From a virus, in IMG/VR virus record IMGVR_UViG_3300008954_000167, positions 1-32,468 of that record: a stretch of DNA of 32,468 nt; one strand, 5' to 3'. The position numbers and the translations under genes are program-made. Below, piece after piece: positions 15,425 through 24,092 of this stretch (positions are counted from its first letter, which is position 1; each line of letters opens with the position of its first letter). The notes beneath the pieces are model-generated. The model saw only the letters and a program-made list of their open reading frames with translations, was not told the DNA's origin and did no database searches.

Positions 15425-18400
15425 TTATACCCAAACGTCTTTTTTTCCAACAGCAGTTACATTCTTAGGTTTTTTCTTTGATTTTGGTTTGTTTGCTGTT
15501 CCAACACCATAAAGTTTATCAGCTTCCTTTCCAGCAATATTTGTTGTTGCTTTAGAGGCTCCGGATTGTTTAAAGTTCCCTTTATAAGCCTTGGGCTCTA
15601 CTTCTGGTGGTTTTTTGGGTGGCTTTTGTACTTGTGGTTTGGGCCCAAGCTCTCTGCCGCGAGGAGTGTTCCTATATTTCATGATCTCTTTTTTTCTTGC
15701 AATGTCTTGAAAGATCTGAGGATATGCGCCGCCATACTCAGGAGTAACCGCGTTGATGATCTTTCCCAGTAGCGGAATCTTTCTACCGCCTATGCCAGAT
15801 TTTCCGGTGGCCGATACGCCTTTGCTGGCTTTATCCCACCTTTTCATAAAGTCAATGGCCTTTGGATCTCCTTTCGCTGCTGCATCAAATTTATAGCGTA
15901 TAGATATTGGAAGCTGTTTGTATCTTTTTTTCATTGCCCCAAGCTCGTCTTCTCCATATTTTAGCCTTTTTGCTTTGGCAGCATCAGCGGCGCCTTTGTC
16001 TGATTTATATTGTTCTATTCTCTTGATACTTTTAGGGTGCGGTTTATTTGTTTTTGCTCTTCTGGCTAAAGAACCTTTTTTTCCAGTGCGGCCATAGGCT
16101 TCATGATCTTCTTTGGACATCTTTTTAGCAGTTGTCCATTTTGTTGCTTTTCTTTCTTTGTTCGTTGGTGTTTTCTTTTCTGCTTTTCTTTTTTCTAATT
16201 TCTTGCGATTAGAGGCACCGGGCAATGGTGCTTCTTTTTCTCCTTTTCTCATTTTTTTATTTTTAATTACCTGCCCCATTTTTTTACCAATGTCTTTATC
16301 TGGTGCCTTATAGTCTCCAGTCGGTGGTGAGAACTTCATTCTTTTTCTGGGTTTGGTTTTTGGTTTTTTTTCTTTTGAATCGTCGGGGTTAAGCTTTCTA
16401 GCTTCTGCTTCTGCTTCTCTTTCTTTGTTTCTTTTATTCACAACTCGCGAGCGTCGTACTTTTTCTGCACGAGATGGTGGGTCTGCAATTCCTTTGCCGC
16501 GATCCTGCGCCGGTAAGCCTTTAAGCTTGCGCACTAACTTATTTTTATCATCAGCTTTTTTCGCTTTATCATGCATTTGTAAAATCTTTTCAGCTTCGCT
16601 TTGCTTTCGCTTTCTTCTTTTCTCGCTCAAAACATAATCAACTTCTTCTTCAATTATTTGTTTGAGATCTGGTGTTTTTTTTCGGGGCGAAATTTTGGCA
16701 GATCGCGTTTTTGAATTTAATTCAGCTGTGAGCATTTCTTCAATTGCTTCTTTAAGATCTTGTTTGGTTAAGTTTTCCGTTGTCGTCTCAGAGTCCTCTT
16801 CAGATTCCGCTATATAATCCGGATCCAGAGGGTGTGGCAGGGGCGGTGGTGGTTCTGGATTGTCTTCTGGGCTCCAGATTCGATATCCAGGGGGCAAAAG
16901 ATCCCATGGGTACACCCGCGGGCGGCGCTCCGGGCCTTCTGGGCCACGTGGGGGGCGCGCCTCATTTAAAAAACCTTCAAGTTGCTCTTCAATTATTTGT
17001 TTAAGTTTTACATTCTTTCCTTCATACAGCGTCATATCTGGTGATAACTCGTGTTCTTGGCTTTGCAAGAAGTCATGTTCTGTTTCTTTTTTGCCTAGTT
17101 CTGGGGATAGCCCAGCGTATTGCTGTAGAAGGTGCCAAAGCTCCGTTTCTTTTTCTGCTTGCTCTGGTGACATATATAGTTTGCCGAGTCCTAGTTTATT
17201 TTCAAGGTCCCACTGATCGTAACCCTGTGAGCGTCTATTGATATCAACCCAGTTCTCAATCTCTTTTGCAACGTCGTATGGAAGCAAACCCAACCCTGCG
17301 AGGTGGCCATATTTGAGGCCCCGATGCGTGGCGCCTTTGCCGAATTGTCCGTGCTTGCGCCAGAGCCCGGAACGTGGCTGTCTATAGAGATCGGTGAGCG
17401 CTCGACGAACATGTTTCGAGAGGGTGCCCGGGCCCATTAAAAACAGTTCTTGTGAGCCCTCGTCATCGATAAAGTCGCCTAATGATTTATCAAGCTGACT
17501 GATATGGTCACTTTCCTCGGGTATTGGCATGCCAGACTTATATATTAGTTCTTCTATGCTAGGATCATCCTCCCATTTTTCTGCACCTTGTTGAAAGCCC
17601 CATGTTGGTGCATACGAACTTTCAATATCATAGGTATCCGGGTTTAAAAAATCAGGTAACCAGTTTTCTTTCCACTCAGAAGGGGAGAGAGTATCTGTCG
17701 GGCCTTGTCGCGTTTGTCGCGCTTGTCGCGTAGGCATCCTGGAATCGAAGGGCGTCAGCATGCCGCGCTCGTAGACCTCTAAAAGTAAATTTACCTCTTC
17801 TTCAATCATTTGTTTAAGTTGGGATTCGCGTACGGGGGTGCTCATTTTCCTTGCTTGCGTACGCGTTATCGGTTTGCCGGTTTTTGCATCAGTTGCAACG
17901 AACGATTGGAATTTCTGGACCGGTTTTTTCTTTTTGCGCCGACGTCTTTTTGTAGGCTTCTTATAATATGCAGATTTTTCAAAGTCTTGTCTTATTGGGC
18001 TGCTGGGGTGTAATTTTTTCCAATAGCCAGATTTCGCTAAATTTTTATGAAGCTCCTTTCTTTGACCCCCAGAAAGACCAGTTACAAGATTAGAAAATGG
18101 TACTGAAGAGAGGCGATGATAACGTTCTCCACCTTTATCCCCCAGAGATCGCTGGAGGTTCCAATGGCCTTCGCCACCAATTTGTCCTGCTTTGCTCATA
18201 GCCATGCGGAAGACTTTTCGTTTCTGCGCATCGGTTAGGTTCGATTTCAACATGTCCTTCATTCCCGCATGCCACCGGGCTTTAACACCCTCAATTTCTC
18301 CCGTGCTCAACGCAGATGGCGCATGATGTTTAAATTGACCTTTACCTCTCCATCGACGCAGATCATCATACAATGCCGCTTCGGAGTGGTGACGTTGCAT

Positions 18401-18640
18401 TGCCTCTGGATCCCATTTTGGCTCAGCATATGGGTCTGGTTTTTTGGCCGCATGCGCAACATCTGTTTTAACTTCTGGTGTGGATAAAGACCCTTCAGCT
18501 TCCGCGGCGCGAGGTTCAATTTTTGGCAGCACTGGTGTGTCCGATGTTGTTTCAATGCCTCTTCGAGGTCTTCGCTCACTCAAAAGCCCTTCAAGTTGTT
18601 CTTCAATCATTTGTTTAAGTTGGGATTTAGTTAAATTCAT
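15425..18640 (-). CDS. 1071-residue multi-module internal head polyprotein candidate with five targeting-type helices
   Basis: Not recognised as a known family. The ATG at 18640 overlaps the previous stop (ATGA). Five copies of a helix like LKQMIEEQLEGLLSE occur at residues 3-22, 273-288, 544-560, 624-640 and 657-673. Four end in L-x-E (LSE22, LLE288, LNE560, LSE673), the rule for gp21-type cleavage. The first three are spaced about 270 residues apart. Cutting there would give pieces of about 266, 272, 113 and 398 residues. The piece at 561-620 is Pro/Glu-rich; the last piece is strongly Lys/Arg-rich, as expected for a DNA-binding internal protein. Residues 644-660 match the 104-residue basic protein. 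The gp21 gene is two genes downstream. I infer an internal head polyprotein. A virion-packaged ejected protein array is another reading. Confidence 0.7.
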   Translation of the reverse strand: MNLTKSQLKQMIEEQLEGLLSERRPRRGIETTSDTPVLPKIEPRAAEAEGSLSTPEVKTDVAHAAKKPDPYAEPKWDPEAMQRHHSEAALYDDLRRWRGKGQFKHHAPSALSTGEIEGVKARWHAGMKDMLKSNLTDAQKRKVFRMAMSKAGQIGGEGHWNLQRSLGDKGGERYHRLSSVPFSNLVTGLSGGQRKELHKNLAKSGYWKKLHPSSPIRQDFEKSAYYKKPTKRRRRKKKKPVQKFQSFVATDAKTGKPITRTQARKMSTPVRESQLKQMIEEEVNLLLEVYERGMLTPFDSRMPTRQARQTRQGPTDTLSPSEWKENWLPDFLNPDTYDIESSYAPTWGFQQGAEKWEDDPSIEELIYKSGMPIPEESDHISQLDKSLGDFIDDEGSQELFLMGPGTLSKHVRRALTDLYRQPRSGLWRKHGQFGKGATHRGLKYGHLAGLGLLPYDVAKEIENWVDINRRSQGYDQWDLENKLGLGKLYMSPEQAEKETELWHLLQQYAGLSPELGKKETEHDFLQSQEHELSPDMTLYEGKNVKLKQIIEEQLEGFLNEARPPRGPEGPERRPRVYPWDLLPPGYRIWSPEDNPEPPPPLPHPLDPDYIAESEEDSETTTENLTKQDLKEAIEEMLTAELNSKTRSAKISPRKKTPDLKQIIEEEVDYVLSEKRRKRKQSEAEKILQMHDKAKKADDKNKLVRKLKGLPAQDRGKGIADPPSRAEKVRRSRVVNKRNKEREAEAEARKLNPDDSKEKKPKTKPRKRMKFSPPTGDYKAPDKDIGKKMGQVIKNKKMRKGEKEAPLPGASNRKKLEKRKAEKKTPTNKERKATKWTTAKKMSKEDHEAYGRTGKKGSLARRAKTNKPHPKSIKRIEQYKSDKGAADAAKAKRLKYGEDELGAMKKRYKQLPISIRYKFDAAAKGDPKAIDFMKRWDKASKGVSATGKSGIGGRKIPLLGKIINAVTPEYGGAYPQIFQDIARKKEIMKYRNTPRGRELGPKPQVQKPPKKPPEVEPKAYKGNFKQSGASKATTNIAGKEADKLYGVGTANKPKSKKKPKNVTAVGKKDVWV
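16661..16711 (-). repeat. Block shared between polyprotein and the 104-residue basic protein
   Basis: Encodes polyprotein residues 644-660 (KTRSAKISPRKKTPDLK). The basic protein has KTRSRKNSGRKKSPDLK at 5787-5837, with 13 of 17 residues identical and visible similarity at the base level. Confidence 0.8.
17800..17826 (-). repeat. 27-base exact repeat at targeting helix copy 2
   Basis: Identical to 18601-18627 and encodes the start of helix copy 2 (SQLKQMIEE). Identity at the base level, including silent positions, points to duplication of the module rather than convergence. Confidence 0.9.
18601..18627 (-). repeat. 27-base exact repeat at targeting helix copy 1
   Basis: Same 27 bases as 17800-17826, here encoding residues 6-13 of the polyprotein and flanking bases. 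A partly matching version recurs near 16990 (copy 3) and 16650 (copy 5). Confidence 0.9.
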
Positions 18641-19044
18641 GGTCTATAGTCCTTAACGCCTTTACCTTTCCAACGCGCGTTCCACCCTCTAACATCGTAA
18701 TGAACAAAGCTTTTATAAAGGCCTACTCCGCCTTTCTTAATTTTCTTTTCTTTTATTAAGTTAATAATGATGGCTCGAACTTCTACCGGGCTCATTCCGC
18801 GAATAATAATATCAGCAGCTTTTGCTTTCATGTGCTGTGATTTTCTAGCTCCACCAATCCTTCTATTATATTTAGGAGTTCTATATCCAGAAATCACATG
18901 TATTGGCTTGCCAATATGATCGCGTATGATCTGAAGGTTTTCAACAAGCTCTAACAAATTAGGCATCAGTTCATCTGGTACATCTGTACCATCTCTACAT
19001 TTAAATTCTGATTTCTTAAAGTTTTTTGAAAGTGGCACGTTCAC
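18637..19044 (-). CDS. M15-type peptidoglycan peptidase (VanY / DD-carboxypeptidase-like)
   Basis: Predicted zinc peptidase that cuts peptide bonds in cell-wall peptides. From a GTG at 19044 it has 135 residues: the SD AGGGG sits 8 bases before this GTG, which follows the previous stop by 4 bases. An ATG at 19089 would overlap the upstream gene by about 40 bases. Motifs are SGYRTPKYNRRIGGARKSQH with zinc ligand His71, then AKAADI with Asp78, and FVHYDVRG with His115 and Asp117, the standard M15 metal set. No signal peptide or wall-binding domain is seen. It could be the endolysin or a virion-associated lysin. Its position among head genes, ATGA-coupled to the polyprotein, favours co-expression with virion proteins. 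Confidence 0.85.
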   Translation of the reverse strand: MNVPLSKNFKKSEFKCRDGTDVPDELMPNLLELVENLQIIRDHIGKPIHVISGYRTPKYNRRIGGARKSQHMKAKAADIIIRGMSPVEVRAIIINLIKEKKIKKGGVGLYKSFVHYDVRGWNARWKGKGVKDYRP

Positions 19045-19048
19045 ACTC

Positions 19049-19639
19049 TTATCCCCTATACGTATTATTATAAATGCTATAGCGAGCAACTCCGCCTGTC
19101 CATTTATTTTGTACGCCCTTCCTGGCCTTATGTGTTTTGGTAGCCCAGTCTAGATCGGTCGAAGTGTCATCGTCTGGTTCTAGCCACCAATCGTTCAAGT
19201 CTTTTTCATAGTCCTGTACCTTTGAATAGTGAGGCGCCTCTTCTTTAATAAACTTGTCAAGGACAAAAAGCACAACCTGCACCGGATCGACACCTTCCTC
19301 AAATTGAGGTGGCAGATTCGCTTCCAATGAACCATATAAATTTCCACCTTGTACGGAGTCATATACAATAACACCCTTTTTGGCAAGATAGTTGAACAGT
19401 CTACTCTGTGCTCCATAAATATGATCGCCCATTTCATCTTTTGCAAAAGTGATCACCTTAAGCATATGAGGCATAACAACAATATCAATTTCAGGATGAT
19501 CGTATATCGCAATACTCCCATCTAGTGTTTTTCTCATATCCAGTGTTATTTGTGCATCTGGTTTTTCTTCCGCTTCTACAGGAGGTCTTCCCGGTAGCTG
19601 CTCGTCTTGCGTTCCAATTGTAACTTCAATATCTGCCAT
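19049..19639 (-). CDS. Unknown head-cluster protein, 196 residues
   Basis: Not recognised. An acidic N-terminus of about 40 residues (QLPGRPPVEAEEKPDAQI) is followed by a mixed helix/strand core (IDIVVMPHMLKVITFAKDE, YLAKKGVIVYDSVQGGNLY) and a segment VQVVLFVLDKFIKEE. The C-terminal part is Trp/Asp-rich (DLNDWWLEPDDD) and then basic. The ATG overlaps the previous stop as TAATG, so it is coupled to the 273-residue gene. Its place between portal and protease suggests a head-assembly or core role, but no catalytic motif is visible. Confidence 0.65.
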   Translation of the reverse strand: MADIEVTIGTQDEQLPGRPPVEAEEKPDAQITLDMRKTLDGSIAIYDHPEIDIVVMPHMLKVITFAKDEMGDHIYGAQSRLFNYLAKKGVIVYDSVQGGNLYGSLEANLPPQFEEGVDPVQVVLFVLDKFIKEEAPHYSKVQDYEKDLNDWWLEPDDDTSTDLDWATKTHKARKGVQNKWTGGVARYSIYNNTYRG

Positions 19640-20460
19640 TATTTTGTAATCTCGTGTGTTAAATTTTGTATCTTTAATATTTGTTTTACCATATCTTGTG
19701 TAAGCGGTTTTTCTCTAAAAGTGTCAATGACGCCTAAAACTTTATTTGTTTTTTCTGTCATTAGTTTATCATTTTTAATCTCTTCTATCTCTAGTGATTC
19801 GTGCAGAACGTTTTTTATTCTAGTAATTTCTTCATTTAAATATAATTTAAGGTTTAGTCCATTGTTTGAAAACGACAAAATATAATTGGTTAACAAGTTC
19901 CTCTGCTCTTCTAAAAGTTGCTCTCCATATTCTTTGTTATATTTTTCGACAAACGTTTTATAGATCAAATTTGTAATCGGCACTAACTCTTCTCTCAACT
20001 CTTCTTCTTCGTGTGTCATCTTCTTTAACAGAGACTCTTCTAATAGGACGCGCTTCTTAGGGGCGGTTTTCTTACTAAAGATTTGTGCAATAGTAGCATA
20101 GTCTTTATAGTTTGGAACAAAATTAGAAAACACATCTCTTGACAAGTTTTTGTTAACAAATGAAATTATCCTGCTTTGTTCCATAAAAACTTGTTCATGA
20201 TCTAGCTCATCATAATCCTTTTTCGTTTCCTGAATTAATTTCTCTGCGGTGTAAATGTCCATGTCCGTTGTTTCTAAAAGGCACTTGTAAAGTTGTAGTT
20301 CTTTTGCAATTTCAGATGACGACATAAAGTATTCTTTAACTAAACCGAGAGCTTGTTGCTTCTTCTTCTCATCTTTGTTAACGACACTCTTGGCAACTTC
20401 TCTTATTAAAGCCTCATACAGAAAAGCAGTATTTCTTTTTTTGTTATGCCTCAGTCTCAT
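19639..20460 (-). CDS. Unknown helical protein following the portal gene
   Basis: A 273-residue protein from the ATG at 20460 (MRLRHNKKRNTAFLYEALIR). The AAGGA lies 8 bases upstream, inside the portal gene's end. The ATG at 20469 has no room for an SD. It is almost wholly helical and charged, with no Cys-metal or enzyme motif and Leu/Glu/Lys heptads at about 170-250. The basic N-terminus could contact DNA or the portal. It overlaps the portal gene by 17 bases and is coupled to the next gene. In T4 small core genes follow the portal gene, so a core or assembly-factor role is possible. No family is claimed. Confidence 0.65.
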   Translation of the reverse strand: MRLRHNKKRNTAFLYEALIREVAKSVVNKDEKKKQQALGLVKEYFMSSSEIAKELQLYKCLLETTDMDIYTAEKLIQETKKDYDELDHEQVFMEQSRIISFVNKNLSRDVFSNFVPNYKDYATIAQIFSKKTAPKKRVLLEESLLKKMTHEEEELREELVPITNLIYKTFVEKYNKEYGEQLLEEQRNLLTNYILSFSNNGLNLKLYLNEEITRIKNVLHESLEIEEIKNDKLMTEKTNKVLGVIDTFREKPLTQDMVKQILKIQNLTHEITK

Positions 20461-22483
20461 TATCTTCATCCTTTAGTTCTAGCTCTTTAACTAGATCTTT
20501 AATTTGCTTATTTGATTCTAAAAGTTTTCTTTCCGCCTCTTTGTAATTAGTTTCTTTTTCCTCGAATATGGCATTTTTCCCTAAACCATATAGTTCCAAA
20601 GCTCCTTTATGTAGATTTCTTTTAGTGTTGCTCGCGACTTCATCAGCCCACTGCCCTTTATAGTGTCGTTTTCTTGCGCTCATGTCGCGCCTATCATAAG
20701 TTACCGGTGAATACCATTTTCCTTTAGATTTAGAAGTGGTTGTAGACTCGGGGCGGCCAAAAACATCTTTTTTCGTAACTTTATACCAGTCTTCCTCGTC
20801 TCTTTTTCCCGGAGGTTCTGGTGCGGCCAGGAGCGCTGATTCCCCACCTTCTTCGCCACCTTCTTCCCCACCTTCTTCGCCTTCTTCTTCAGGCGGCGGC
20901 TCTTCTTCTCCTGCCTCTTCTCCTGCGGGAGCCGCTTCTCCCGGGGGTGCTCCGGGTGGCGTTTCACCTGCTCCGCCTAGGCCCATTTGTTCCCCTGCGC
21001 CTTGTGCGGCACCAGCCATTTGAGCCATTCCAGCTTCCACAACTGCTTCCATTGCTGTTTCAAATTTTCGGTCATAGAACATTTCTCTTTGAATACGAAT
21101 AGCCTCTTCGTCTGATACTCCAAGAATCTTTTCAAACACCCATCGCTTGCTGAAGTATCCTTCAGTGGCTGCACCAGCTGCATCGAATTTAGTTCTCCAG
21201 TGTTCTAGCTCTTGCATTTCAGCTAACTTGGAGGGATTGTTTAACTGAAGGGTGAAAGAAACCAAATCATCCCCCTTAAACCCAAGAGTATAAAGCTGTA
21301 TAATTCCAATCTTTTCAAGTTCAGAAACGATAGAGCGTTGCAATCTTTGAACTGTTCTTGCAAATCTAATATCTTTTTGTGCTAAGGTTGTCTTATCTTC
21401 ATCTGCCCCTTCTCCTCTAGAAAGATATGACTGAGGAATTTTAAGCGCTGAGAAAAGTTTATCTCGTAAATATTTGACATCATCAATGTCGCCAGTATAA
21501 GTTCCGCCCGGAAGACTTTCAACTCTGGTTGACTGAACTGAGCCTCGGACAGGAATAAAGTAATCTTCATCAATGCTCATGGGGTTATAACGCAAATCAA
21601 CGCGACCGGTCTCGGGATCTACAACTTGATTCCGCTTCATTGAGGTGATTGCTTTTTGCATGTATTGTTCTACGTCCGATGGACTAATATTTCCCACATC
21701 AATATAGAATACGCGTCTTTCCGGAGAGCGAACAATGCGATAAGCCATCATTGCATCCTCAAGTAACGTCAATTGGCGCCAGATTCTTCTTGCTGGTTCT
21801 AAAACAGAAGTTCCATATGGGGCATATTTATCATTTCCTAAAATTCTAAAGTGTGCCATCTGCCAGTTTTCAAGAGTTATCCCGCCAGTGTTCCACTGAA
21901 ACTGGACATAGTTTGGATTTGTTTTATCTTCGCCTTCCAGTCTTTCGACTTCTGTTGTGGGGAGGCCGACCACATTTACAATGCCAACTTCAGGGTTGAT
22001 ATCCAAGTAGAGAAAAAAGTCTCCATATTTACACATTGTTCGTGCCCAGCCAAACATGTTAAACTCAATGTTCAGGACATTAAAGTATAAGGACTCTAAG
22101 ATTGTTTTAATCTCTTCGTTCGAGCACTTAATGGTCAACATCTTTCTCAGATCATTAGATGTAGTCATTTCGTCTGCATAAATATCCAGTGTAGAAGCAA
22201 TCTCTGGTGTGTACTCCATTTGATCAAAATCCACATATCGTTGAGTTCTGTTTTGAGCCGACATAATATTGGCTGCAAGATTTTCAAACGGATTGTAGGA
22301 TAGTTTTTGAAATTTCTGACCGGCAACATCTTTAAACCTACTAGCGTATTTATCCAATCGCCTTCTAGAAAGTTGTCTTGTGCTCTGAGAGCGGTAATTA
22401 ATCAGCGGCCCAGAAAACAATCTTGTGAGCTTCTTAAACAGAGGCCATGTTGAGTCCTTGGGGTTTTTATTTCTGGTTGCCAT
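20444..22483 (-). CDS. gp20: Portal protein, gp20-like
   Basis: Forms the dodecameric portal at one head vertex, through which DNA enters and leaves. The 679 residues include YTPEIASTLDIYADEMTT (91-108), MAYRIVRSPERRVFYIDVGN (246-265) and LPGGTYTGDIDDVKYLRDKL (324-343). They also include KIPQSYLSRGEG and TTLAQKDIRFARTVQRLQ, all hallmarks of T4-type portals. It is longer than T4 gp20 (524). The excess is C-terminal: a Gly/Ala/Pro/Glu-rich linker at about 490-560 with an EEGGEEGGEEGG repeat, then a basic stretch and a charged helix to the end. This tail probably lies in the crown inside the head. The gene begins 4 bases after the terminase stop. Confidence 0.94.
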   Translation of the reverse strand: MATRNKNPKDSTWPLFKKLTRLFSGPLINYRSQSTRQLSRRRLDKYASRFKDVAGQKFQKLSYNPFENLAANIMSAQNRTQRYVDFDQMEYTPEIASTLDIYADEMTTSNDLRKMLTIKCSNEEIKTILESLYFNVLNIEFNMFGWARTMCKYGDFFLYLDINPEVGIVNVVGLPTTEVERLEGEDKTNPNYVQFQWNTGGITLENWQMAHFRILGNDKYAPYGTSVLEPARRIWRQLTLLEDAMMAYRIVRSPERRVFYIDVGNISPSDVEQYMQKAITSMKRNQVVDPETGRVDLRYNPMSIDEDYFIPVRGSVQSTRVESLPGGTYTGDIDDVKYLRDKLFSALKIPQSYLSRGEGADEDKTTLAQKDIRFARTVQRLQRSIVSELEKIGIIQLYTLGFKGDDLVSFTLQLNNPSKLAEMQELEHWRTKFDAAGAATEGYFSKRWVFEKILGVSDEEAIRIQREMFYDRKFETAMEAVVEAGMAQMAGAAQGAGEQMGLGGAGETPPGAPPGEAAPAGEEAGEEEPPPEEEGEEGGEEGGEEGGESALLAAPEPPGKRDEEDWYKVTKKDVFGRPESTTTSKSKGKWYSPVTYDRRDMSARKRHYKGQWADEVASNTKRNLHKGALELYGLGKNAIFEEKETNYKEAERKLLESNKQIKDLVKELELKDEDNETEA

Positions 22484-22486
22484 CTT

Positions 22487-24076
22487 TTATCCTTTTATTA
22501 ACCATGAATGTTCTTCATATTGCTTTTCTGCTTCGACCTTTTTCATTTCCAAATCTATAGAGTGTTTTTGTCCGGCCATTCCGGGAATTCTGGTGTCCAA
22601 AACAGAGTTACTCTTTATTATAGAGCCTAAAAGGGCTTTTTTATACTCTAAGTCCCTTTGATTTTCAACAATTGCAGTATCCCTTACCCAACATCCAATA
22701 GCACAGGCCATAACCAAATCATCGTTGTACCCTTTTTGTGCTTCTGGTCGACCATTGTTCCAAATAAAGATGTCTAATTCCGCTCTAAGTCTCGAAGAAT
22801 AAATAGTTATAACTTTGTTTCTTATAAACTCTTCAAACTTAGCAACTAGAAGGGGGCGCGTCTTTAGAGAGGTTGTAAATCCAGCTATTGTGCCACTTCT
22901 GCTTTCTGCAGTTAATTGGTCCACATATTCATGGGTTGATTTAACTGAATGATAAACATTTGAGTAGGCTTTTTCTTTTAGTTTCTCTATCACAGAAAAT
23001 CCAACCGAATTGTTCTCAACAACAACCATACATTCTCCATATTCTCTTCCTGCGTTATAAACGATCTCAGAAAACATATCAGGAGTAACCTTTCCTTGGT
23101 ATTCTGCAATGATTTCCATAGTTTCTAACTTAAAAATATGAAAAACAGAATAATCCGCGCCGTCGCCGCGCGCCACATCTGCTGATAGTAGATATGTATT
23201 TTCTGGCTTAAACTCTTCCCAGATCCAAAAGTTTCTGTCGAAGCCGGTACGATATTTTGGATCCATAATTTGTTTATCAATTCTGGTTATATCATCCGGG
23301 TGTATTACAGTGTCTCCAGATGCATTAAAGTTGCACTCTAATTCCTGTGCAATTTGTCTTCTCGACATGTTTCTTGTTTCGCGCGTGAACCAATCATGAT
23401 CGCGATCAGGATGCACATCCCATAACAACTTAATGGGATGGAAGTTGCTCTTGTCGGCTGCAGCATCAATATATGTTTTATGGAACCAATTACCAACGCC
23501 ATTTGGGGTTGAAAGTGCAATACACCTACCGCCAGTTGATAGTGTGGGATATAAACCAGTCCACAATTCCTCTAAACCCTCAACGTGCGCAGCCTCATCA
23601 ATTACCAAAAGAGATAACGCCTCAGAACGACCAGCATCTGCAGAGGTTGAAGACGCTTTAATCTGTGAACCATTGTTTAGTTCAAAAGAATTTCTATTAT
23701 TGACCTCAACTTCTGCAATTTGAATCCACTCTGGTAGACTTTTCAGCATTGCTTTAACCTTTTTAACCAAGTTTGAAGCAGTTGTGTACTTTGTTGCCAT
23801 AACAAGGACGTTTTTATCCCGATGAAACAACATCATCCAAACGATATAAGCTGCTGTAATTGTTGAGATTCCCAGCTGTCTTGCTTTGAGAATAACTGTA
23901 AATCGGTGATCATCAAAAGATTTAAGCAAGTCATCTTGATAATCATAAGTTTTAAATGGAATTAGACCTTCTAGTGGGTGAGAAATTCTTGCAAAGTTGT
24001 TGATAAAATAAACGGGGTCCTTACCACATTTAATGATCTCTTTCATAATTTCTTTCTTGGTAAGTTGGTTTCCCAA
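22487..24076 (-). CDS. gp17: Large terminase subunit, gp17-like packaging motor
   Basis: ATP-driven DNA packaging motor and headful nuclease. The 529 residues begin at a TTG (24076) with GGGAG 7 bases upstream. The ATPase domain has the variant Walker A KARQLGIST (64-72), Walker B LLVIDEAA (D160, E161) and a coupling motif ALSTPNGVG (187-195). The nuclease domain has SADVARGDGADYS (D300), VVVENNSVG (E354) and GYNDDLVMA (D452/D453), which fit the RNase-H-fold acidic triad. It is shorter than T4 gp17 (610). It sits directly upstream of the portal gene. Small terminase is not identified; the gene just upstream is a candidate only by position. Confidence 0.95.
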   Translation of the reverse strand: MGNQLTKKEIMKEIIKCGKDPVYFINNFARISHPLEGLIPFKTYDYQDDLLKSFDDHRFTVILKARQLGISTITAAYIVWMMLFHRDKNVLVMATKYTTASNLVKKVKAMLKSLPEWIQIAEVEVNNRNSFELNNGSQIKASSTSADAGRSEALSLLVIDEAAHVEGLEELWTGLYPTLSTGGRCIALSTPNGVGNWFHKTYIDAAADKSNFHPIKLLWDVHPDRDHDWFTRETRNMSRRQIAQELECNFNASGDTVIHPDDITRIDKQIMDPKYRTGFDRNFWIWEEFKPENTYLLSADVARGDGADYSVFHIFKLETMEIIAEYQGKVTPDMFSEIVYNAGREYGECMVVVENNSVGFSVIEKLKEKAYSNVYHSVKSTHEYVDQLTAESRSGTIAGFTTSLKTRPLLVAKFEEFIRNKVITIYSSRLRAELDIFIWNNGRPEAQKGYNDDLVMACAIGCWVRDTAIVENQRDLEYKKALLGSIIKSNSVLDTRIPGMAGQKHSIDLEMKKVEAEKQYEEHSWLIKG

Positions 24077-24092
24077 TTAAATACTCCCGTTT

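Noticed and set aside
15566-16637. Plus-strand open frames opposite the polyprotein, and others opposite sheath, capsid and fibre genes
   Set aside because: They lack Shine-Dalgarno sites, have odd composition and lie fully inside well-supported minus-strand genes. They are by-products of biased codon use on the other strand.
17705-17735. Short direct repeats of TTGTCGCG as a CRISPR or integration site
   Set aside because: They are three 10-base-spaced copies inside the polyprotein encoding RQARQTRQ, with no spacers and no nearby cas or integrase gene.
15425-18640. Reading the 1071-residue frame as several adjacent genes
   Set aside because: No stop, overlap or Shine-Dalgarno site is seen at the internal helix copies, and the frame is continuous. 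One gene with later protein cleavage fits better.
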